Part shown: positions 40,337 to 45,977 of the stretch, piece by piece
How the letters are laid out: each line of letters starts with the position of its first letter
Numbering within the stretch: position 1 is the first letter of the stretch
NCBI GenBank assembly: GCA_005787685.1
Contig: SYAC01000028.1
Location: forward strand, 1-45,977
Length of the DNA: 45,977 bases
Direction of reading: 5' to 3'
From: Planctomycetia bacterium
GTDB lineage: Bacteria; Planctomycetota; Phycisphaerae; Phycisphaerales; SM1A02
Made by a program: the position numbers and the translations under genes
Notes under the pieces: model-generated
Seen by the model: the letters and a program-made list of their open reading frames with translations, nothing else
What the model was told of the DNA's origin: nothing
Database searches by the model: none

Positions 40337-42241
40337 ATGAAAAACGGATTTGGCTTCAAAGATTTCGTATCTTTTGGTTTGCTTCTTGGCATTACGCTTT
40401 CCATGTGGCTGCTCATGGTGCAGCGCGATCGGCAATGGGTTTTGTTGCAACGGGTGGATGACCGGTTGCTTGAACTTGAAAAAAAAATTCAGCAAATTCG
40501 AGCCGCGCCAGCGGGGATTGCAGGCGCCGCTCCCACTGGAATCGCGGCCAATACAAACGCGCCAAGCGGCACAGCTTGGGCGCGCCCTGGAGTGAAGATG
40601 CAGCAATGGAACTCGCCAACCGCCGCCACCGATCCCAAACAAATTCCCGGGTACGCCGTGGGTGGCGAGTTCACGGAATTATTCGAGGCGCAACCTGCCA
40701 AATTAACGCCCTACATTTCCAGCGATGTGTATTCAACGCGAGTGAACGACCGCGTTTTTGAAAGTCTTGGAAAATTCGACCCGCGCACCTTGAAAATGGT
40801 CGGAGAACTCGCCGATGGTTGGCAAATTGATCCCGATGGGTTGTGGATTCGTGCGCACATCAATCCATTGGCGCACTTTAGTGATGGACAGCCCGTCACC
40901 AGCGAGGATGTTCGCTACACCTACATGGACTTCATCAATAATCCATTGATCGAGGCCGAGCGCACGCGCAGCACGCAGGACAATTTGAAGGATGTCAAGG
41001 TGATTGATGAGCACACCGTGGAATTTATTTTCAAAGAGCCGCTGTTCACCAATATTCTGATTGCGTTTGGCAATCCCATTTTGCCCAAGCATTACTACGG
41101 CACATTTGAGCCCTCACAAATCAACCAATCCACTGGAATGATGATGGGATCGGGGCAGTTTCGCCTGGAAAAACTACCCAAGAACGCTGATGATTTGAAG
41201 AATCAGTGGACGCCTGGCCAAGATGTTGTGCTGGTTCGCAATGAGCAATATTGGGCCACGCCCGCGCCGCTTGCCAGCTTGCGATTTCGAACCATCAAGG
41301 ACGATTTGGGACGCTTGGTGGCGTATCGCAATGGCGAAGGATCCATGATGGTGCCAACAAGTCCGCAGTTCAACAAGATTATGAAAGAGGAGTTGGAGTT
41401 TGAGAAGACGAATTACGCCTTGAAGTGGACCAACATGCGCTGCGGTTACAGTTTCATTGCGTGGCAATGTGGACTGCGCGCCGGTAAAAATTTGACGCCG
41501 TTTGCCGACAAGCGCGTGCGCCGCGCTATGACCATGTTGCTTGACCGCGACAAGATGATCCGTGATATTTGGGATGGAATTGGAATTGTCTCCAAGGGCC
41601 CTGTGAATCCAGAAAGTCCCGGCAGCGATCCATCCGTGAAAGCGCTTCCGTTTGACATGGAAAAAGCCAAGGCACTTTTGGCTGAGGCTGGTTGGATAGA
41701 CCGCGACGGTGACGGTATTTTGGAAAATGAAAAAGGCGATAAGTTCACCTTTGAATACACCTACGCCACTGGCGGCGAAATCAGCGAGCGTATAGCGCGC
41801 TTTGTGAAGGACAGTTTCGCCAAGGCGGGCATTGTCATGTCCACGCGTCCTGTGGATTGGAGCCGCTATCAAGAATTGCTTAAATTGCGCGACTTTGACG
41901 CGATTACCTTGGCTTGGGGCAATAACGCACCCGAGAGCGATCCGCGCCAAATTTGGCACAGCGAAAGCATGAAGGAAGGCGGCGACAACTTCACGCAGTG
42001 GAGCAGTCCAGAGTGCGACATGCTGATAGAGAAGGGGCGACGCGCCATGAACGAGGCCGAGCGCATGCAAGTATGGCGCCAGTTTGAAGCGTGCGTAGCC
42101 GAGGATCAGCCGTACACATTTATCCGCGTCGTGCCTTGGCTGCGATTTGTGAAGCGTGACTTTGGAAATGTGAACACATACAAGACTGCGCTTGAGCCGC
42201 AGGAATTTTTTAGGGTATCCGCGGTTCCCATGCCGAACTGA
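40337..42241 (+). CDS. membrane-tethered peptide ABC transporter substrate-binding protein
   Basis: A 634-residue family 5 extracellular solute-binding protein (dipeptide/oligopeptide type). In place of a lipoprotein signal it has a transmembrane helix (about 9-28) followed by a charged coiled-coil-like stretch (about 30-55, DRQWVLLQRVDDRLLELEKKI) and an Ala/Pro/Thr-rich linker. The binding domain (about 105-630) shows YTRVNDRVFESLGKFDP-like start, LADGWQIDPDGLWIRAHINPLAHFSDGQPVTSEDVRYTYMDF, DKRVRRAMTMLLDRDKMI and DYDAI-like end regions. Substrate is probably a peptide, but related proteins bind nickel, sugars or opines. It is second in the operon. Confidence 0.9.
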   Translation: MKNGFGFKDFVSFGLLLGITLSMWLLMVQRDRQWVLLQRVDDRLLELEKKIQQIRAAPAGIAGAAPTGIAANTNAPSGTAWARPGVKMQQWNSPTAATDPKQIPGYAVGGEFTELFEAQPAKLTPYISSDVYSTRVNDRVFESLGKFDPRTLKMVGELADGWQIDPDGLWIRAHINPLAHFSDGQPVTSEDVRYTYMDFINNPLIEAERTRSTQDNLKDVKVIDEHTVEFIFKEPLFTNILIAFGNPILPKHYYGTFEPSQINQSTGMMMGSGQFRLEKLPKNADDLKNQWTPGQDVVLVRNEQYWATPAPLASLRFRTIKDDLGRLVAYRNGEGSMMVPTSPQFNKIMKEELEFEKTNYALKWTNMRCGYSFIAWQCGLRAGKNLTPFADKRVRRAMTMLLDRDKMIRDIWDGIGIVSKGPVNPESPGSDPSVKALPFDMEKAKALLAEAGWIDRDGDGILENEKGDKFTFEYTYATGGEISERIARFVKDSFAKAGIVMSTRPVDWSRYQELLKLRDFDAITLAWGNNAPESDPRQIWHSESMKEGGDNFTQWSSPECDMLIEKGRRAMNEAERMQVWRQFEACVAEDQPYTFIRVVPWLRFVKRDFGNVNTYKTALEPQEFFRVSAVPMPN

Positions 42242-42256
42242 CGCGAAAGCCAACGC

Positions 42257-43873
42257 ATGGTCACCTACCTTGTTCGCCGATCGCTGTTGATGTTTCCCAC
42301 ACTGTTGGGAATTACATTGATGGTGTTCATGTTGTTGGCGCTGGCGCCGGGTGGAATTGGCGCGTCCATGCAGGCCGCGGGTGGTCAAGGAAACACAACC
42401 GGCATTGCGCAGCAGCAGGCGTATCTGGAAGATCGCTACGGTTTAAGCCAGCCAGTGCTTGTGCAATATGGAAGATGGTTGCGAAGTATTTCGCCAATCA
42501 AGTTTGGAACGCGCGATCTGCGTATGGCCAGCGGCGAGCGGGTTGCTGTGCCAAGACCTATTCCCGAGCCGTCCTTGCCGCAAGTATTTCCGCCACCAGC
42601 CATGCCAAGCGTGGTTTTTACGCCAAGCACGGATTCAAGCCAAATTGCCGAGTTTAAAGGGCTGCAGCGCGATGCCGAAGGCGCGCGGCGCACCTATGTT
42701 GGATCGGTGCGTTTGTTCCGCGACGCGTTGGCGGATGTGGCGCGCGCGGTTGGCGCGCCGTTGGTTGGTCGACTAGATGGCAAGGGTGGCGCCAAGCCCA
42801 ACGACTTTACGGATGTGTTGACGGTGCTGGATGGCGCACAAGCGGCGGCCGCAAAAAATGCCGCCGCCGAACCTGGCTTGTCTACAAATGTCGCAGCGCC
42901 TTCCACGGGCCAACAACGCGTGGCACTGCTGGCGCAGGCGCGCGTCAAATTGTTTGACGCGGCAAAAACCATGGACACCAATTGGGCCTTGGCGGAGGAA
43001 ACCCGCCAACGCGCCACGATTGCCTTCTTGGCCGGGCCATATCCTAAAAGTGGATTTCCAATTATTCCCAATGTGATTTCGCTTGATACATCCGACTTTG
43101 GCGTAGCGTTCTCTAAAAATCGACCAGTGTGGGATTTGATCATTGAGGCCTTGCCCGTGACCTTGCTGATCAACTTGATTGCTTTTCCAATTTCATATTT
43201 TATAGCTGTTCCAACAGGCGTCATTGCCAGTGTGCGCCGTGGAAGTTGGTTCGACTCGCTCACTGGTGTTCTATACCTCTCGTTGTATTCCATTCCAACC
43301 GTGCTTACGGGCGTGTTTGCGATTGGGTTTCTTGCCAACAATCAATATCTTGGGCTGTTTCCCGTGAGCGGGTTGCATGACACTACCGCAGACACGATGG
43401 CATTTTTGCCCAGCGTGAATGCAGCGGGTGTGTGGAAATATGGCTGGCTTCTTGATGTGGTCTGGCACATTGCGCTACCGGTTTTGTGCTTGACATACGG
43501 GTCATTCGCCATTCTTTCCAAGCAAACGCGCGCCAGCATGCTGGACAATCTCAGCGCCGATTATGTTCGCACGGCCAAGGCCAAGGGCGTGGCGCGCAAT
43601 GATGTTGTGGTGCGCCATGTGTTTCGAAATAGCTTGCTGCCGCTGATCACAATGTTCGTGGGAATATTTCCCGCCATGTTGGGTGGCAGCGTGGTGGTGG
43701 AGCGCATCTTCAGCGTGCCAGGCATGGGAAGTTTGGTACTCGACGCCATCTCCAACAATGACCGTGATCTTATTTTGGCCGATGTGCTGATGATTGCCGC
43801 GGTGAATGTATTTGCGTTGTTGCTAGCCGACATTCTGTATGCAGTCGCGGATCCGCGGGTGAGCTATGAGTGA
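42257..43873 (+). CDS. ABC transporter permease, DppB/OppB-like, with large insertion
   Basis: A 538-residue inner-membrane permease; family members are usually about 310-340 residues. It starts MVTYLVRRSLLMFPTLLGITLMVFMLLALAPG and continues with QAYLEDRYGLSQPVLVQYGRWL, both standard. A 190-residue insert (about 86-275) rich in Ala, Pro and Arg then separates these from SLDTSDFGVAFSKNRPVWDLIIEALPVTLLIN, the usual next block. The EAA loop is ADYVRTAKAKGVARNDVVVRHVFRNSLLPLIT (about 435-465), and VVVERIFSVPGMGSLVLDAI follows. The insert should lie outside the cytoplasm, between spans 1 and 2. The gene overlaps the next one by 8 bases. Confidence 0.9.
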   Translation: MVTYLVRRSLLMFPTLLGITLMVFMLLALAPGGIGASMQAAGGQGNTTGIAQQQAYLEDRYGLSQPVLVQYGRWLRSISPIKFGTRDLRMASGERVAVPRPIPEPSLPQVFPPPAMPSVVFTPSTDSSQIAEFKGLQRDAEGARRTYVGSVRLFRDALADVARAVGAPLVGRLDGKGGAKPNDFTDVLTVLDGAQAAAAKNAAAEPGLSTNVAAPSTGQQRVALLAQARVKLFDAAKTMDTNWALAEETRQRATIAFLAGPYPKSGFPIIPNVISLDTSDFGVAFSKNRPVWDLIIEALPVTLLINLIAFPISYFIAVPTGVIASVRRGSWFDSLTGVLYLSLYSIPTVLTGVFAIGFLANNQYLGLFPVSGLHDTTADTMAFLPSVNAAGVWKYGWLLDVVWHIALPVLCLTYGSFAILSKQTRASMLDNLSADYVRTAKAKGVARNDVVVRHVFRNSLLPLITMFVGIFPAMLGGSVVVERIFSVPGMGSLVLDAISNNDRDLILADVLMIAAVNVFALLLADILYAVADPRVSYE

Positions 43874-45368
43874 TATGAATCAAGAAACCCCCAACATGAT
43901 CTCTGGCATTGACGCCATGCGCGGCGTTGGTCAAACACGCGCCAAAGGCTTTTGGACCGACGCGTGGAGTCGCGTGCTCAAGCGCAACGGCGCGCGCTTT
44001 GGCTTGCTGTGGATTTCCTTGATCGCGTTCTTAGCCATCTTCGCTCCGCTGATCGCCAATTCGCATCCGTGGATGATTGAGCAGATTGGCGCAAGTGGCG
44101 AAGTGACCAGCCGATCGTGGCCACTTTTAGCCAATTTAACAGCCACAGATTGGCTTTTATTGCTTGGCGTGTTTGTGGGAGCGCCGTGGATTTTACTTGG
44201 TCCACGCTCGCTCACGCGCTCGCAACGAACGGGCATGTTTGTGGTTGCGGTCATTCAAGCGGGCGTGATCGTGGTGTTGGCACCAACACTGATTGAATGG
44301 GCTAGCGAATCTTCGCGCCCTCCGTGGTTGAAAGAGATCGCGCGTGGCAACAATGGCGGTTGGCCCATTGCGGCGGTTATCTCACTTGGCGTGGCATGTG
44401 TTGCGGCGTGGATTCCATCTGTTGATTCGCTGAGGAAACGCGTGGCAAGCGCGCTTGCCGTGGCCGCCATCAGCGGAACTATTTCCGTGACCGCGGGCTC
44501 CGCCACCTTGATCAACTTTGAGCGTTACTTGGAGAACGAGGCTGCCGGCAAAATTCGTTGCGTGTGGGCGCCCATTCCATGGTCACCGTTGTACACGCGC
44601 AGTGACATGGTTGCCGCGCCACCAGGCTCCATGGTGGAGGAGTTGCCCAATCTTGAAAGCTGGAAGGGAACCCCGTTTGGAAAAAGATTTTCAATTATGG
44701 GCACGGACGCGCTTGGTGGCGATGTGTTGGCGCAAATGTTGTGGGCCTGCCGCTTGTCCATTTCCATTGGGCTAGTTTCCACCGGACTTTCGGTGTTGAT
44801 CGGCGTGACCATTGGCGCAATTATGGGTTATTTTGGCGGTTGGATTGACTTATTGCTGTTCCGGATTGTTGAGATATTCATGGCGGTGCCTGTGCTGTTC
44901 TTGCTGATTGTGGCCGCCGGAGTTTTGCCCCGCAATACTTACATGATGATGGCGATCATTGGAATGTTCTCTTGGACGGGTGCGGCGCGCTTCACGCGCG
45001 CTGAGTTCATGAAACTTCGTAAGCAAGAGTTTGTACAAGCCGCGCAGGCGGTAGGCTTGCCGCTGCGCGCCATTTTATTCCGCCACATGTTGCCCAACGG
45101 AGTCACCCCGGTTCTTGTCGACGCCAGCTTTTCTATCGCCGCCGCCATCAGCATTGAAGCCACACTGAGCTACTTGGGACTTGGTCCAGACGGTCAAGCG
45201 AGTTGGGGAAAGTTGCTTTCAAGCGCCACGGCCAGCACGGGAACATTTGTGTGGTGGCTTGCGGTGTTTCCCGGACTCGCTATTTTCTTAAGCGTGTTGA
45301 GTTACAATATGCTTGGCGAAGCTCTGCGCGACGCGATCGACCCCAAACTTCGCAAGGCGGCACACTAA
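43866..45368 (+). CDS. ABC transporter permease, DppC/OppC-like (second copy, extended)
   Basis: A 500-residue permease; the family is usually about 300. After the N-terminal span (FGLLWISLIAFLAIFAPLIA, about 45-65), a segment of about 185 residues (85-270) with roughly four extra hydrophobic helices is inserted. The standard core then follows: MGTDALGGDVLAQMLWACRLSISIGLVSTGLSVLIGVTIGAIMGYFGGWIDLLLFRIVEIFMAVPVLFL. The EAA loop is QEFVQAAQAVGLPLRAILFRHMLPNGVTPV, and AAISIEATLSYLGLGPDGQASWGKLL comes after it. It overlaps dppB-like by 8 bases and abuts the ATPase gene. The extra helices have no recognised function. Confidence 0.9.
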   Translation: MSDMNQETPNMISGIDAMRGVGQTRAKGFWTDAWSRVLKRNGARFGLLWISLIAFLAIFAPLIANSHPWMIEQIGASGEVTSRSWPLLANLTATDWLLLLGVFVGAPWILLGPRSLTRSQRTGMFVVAVIQAGVIVVLAPTLIEWASESSRPPWLKEIARGNNGGWPIAAVISLGVACVAAWIPSVDSLRKRVASALAVAAISGTISVTAGSATLINFERYLENEAAGKIRCVWAPIPWSPLYTRSDMVAAPPGSMVEELPNLESWKGTPFGKRFSIMGTDALGGDVLAQMLWACRLSISIGLVSTGLSVLIGVTIGAIMGYFGGWIDLLLFRIVEIFMAVPVLFLLIVAAGVLPRNTYMMMAIIGMFSWTGAARFTRAEFMKLRKQEFVQAAQAVGLPLRAILFRHMLPNGVTPVLVDASFSIAAAISIEATLSYLGLGPDGQASWGKLLSSATASTGTFVWWLAVFPGLAIFLSVLSYNMLGEALRDAIDPKLRKAAH

Positions 45369-45977
45369 ATGGCAGACATTCACGCATCCGTTCAAGAACG
45401 CGCCGACAGAAAATTGTTGAGTAAGCCCGTGCTGGAAGTGGCTGACTTGGCTGTCAGTTTTGATAACGCCAGCAATCCTGGCGCGCCGCGTATTCAAGCC
45501 GTGGCGGGCGTCAGTATGACCGTATTTCCTCAACAAACACTGGCGGTTGTGGGAGAATCGGGCTGCGGTAAAAGCGTTACAGCGCTGAGCGCCATGCAAC
45601 TTGTGCCATCGCCTCCAGGGCGCGTTGACCGTGGAACTATTTTGCTGGAAGGCACGGATTTGCTCTCGCTGAGCGAGCGTGAAATGTTAAGCGTGCGCGG
45701 GGGCCGCCTGGCCATGATCTTTCAAGAGCCCATGACCAGTTTGAATCCGGTGTACACCATTGGTGATCAAATTCTTGAGGCCATTTTGTTGCATCAAAAA
45801 GTGACCGTTGAAGAGGCCATTGAGCGCGCGATTGATTCGTTGGAGACGGTAGGTATTTACAACCGACTGAAGGAGCGATTTCAAAGCGACGCTTTGGCGC
45901 TCAAGCGCGGAAAGAGCGAGTTGCTGGACGAATATCCCCACCGATTTTCTGGTGGCATGCGTCAGCGCGTGATGATC
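45369..45977 (+). CDS. ABC transporter ATP-binding protein, DppD/OppD-like (partial, cut at right edge)
   Basis: The open frame begins at the ATG directly after the permease stop (TAA then ATG) and is still open at the window end, giving 203 residues. Visible motifs: A-loop region LEVADLAVSF, Walker A VVGESGCGKSVTALS (about 60-68), Q-loop MIFQEPMTSLNPVYTIGDQ, and the ABC signature FSGGMRQRVMI. Between Q-loop and signature there is a slightly longer helical region (IYNRLKERFQSDALALKRGKSEL) than in classical DppD. It supplies energy to the two types of permease encoded upstream. Walker B and the C-terminal oligopeptide zone lie outside the window. Confidence 0.93.
   Translation, partial: MADIHASVQERADRKLLSKPVLEVADLAVSFDNASNPGAPRIQAVAGVSMTVFPQQTLAVVGESGCGKSVTALSAMQLVPSPPGRVDRGTILLEGTDLLSLSEREMLSVRGGRLAMIFQEPMTSLNPVYTIGDQILEAILLHQKVTVEEAIERAIDSLETVGIYNRLKERFQSDALALKRGKSELLDEYPHRFSGGMRQRVMI

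Noticed and set aside
39545..40642. 365-codon open frame on the minus strand
   Set aside because: Antisense to the first permease and the binding protein; the translation is low-complexity and unlike any family.
41174..42388. 404-codon open frame on the minus strand
   Set aside because: It lies entirely antisense to the clear substrate-binding protein gene and has no family features.

Overview
The window looks like a chromosomal segment of a Gram-negative member of the Planctomycetota, most likely a Phycisphaerae-type bacterium. This is inferred from gene content, not from any marker comparison. The supporting content is: lipid A and heptose genes (lpxK, hldE); a type II secretion/pseudopilin operon; extra prepilin-type proteins with the C-terminal features seen in planctomycete pilin-like proteins; a Ser/Thr protein kinase with an extra N-terminal domain; FloA/NfeD; a divergent sigma-70 factor; and both subunits of topoisomerase VI. 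Nearly all of the sequence is coding and genes often overlap by 4-8 bases. I saw no rRNA, tRNA, CRISPR array or insertion sequence.

Layout. 1-6718 (minus): a secreted coiled-coil-like protein, then gspE-F-G-H-I-J, with J running off the left edge. 6882-8825: an orphan CoA-transferase subunit A and a divergent MFS transporter. 8888-10616 (minus): an unusual sigma factor and ndk. 10784-14061 (plus): topoisomerase VI B and A, meeting a histidine kinase tail to tail. 15081-18212 (minus): a cold-shock protein, pnp and rpsO, with two clear terminators and two candidate regulatory hairpins. 18406-22042 (plus): acyl-CoA carboxylase carboxyltransferase, rdgB and a YkgJ-type cysteine-cluster protein, joined by GTGA overlaps. 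21996-27286 (minus): long NfeD protease, short NfeD, FloA and a glycosyltransferase/flippase-like fusion. 27454-29558 (minus): two paralogous prepilin-like proteins. 30034-31863: RidA and a Ser/Thr kinase, convergent.

32026-37127 (plus): maf, lpxK, hldE, an HU/IHF-like protein and dnaB, that is, outer-membrane lipid synthesis next to nucleoid and replication genes. 37291-39158 (plus): an ECF-type sigma factor, a small single-span membrane protein (possible anti-sigma) and an exported helical protein. 39261 to the right edge (plus): a peptide-type ABC transporter in the order permease C, tethered binding protein, permease B, second permease C, ATPase (cut by the window end). Its B and second C permeases carry large insertions.

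The most notable points are the bacterial topoisomerase VI pair, the sigma factor with an altered region 2.4 and no recognisable region 3, the glycosyltransferase/flippase fusion in the flotillin operon, the remodelled ABC transporter, and the ECF sigma three-gene module. I did not find a system I can call wholly new. Function assignments rest on motif recognition by eye.
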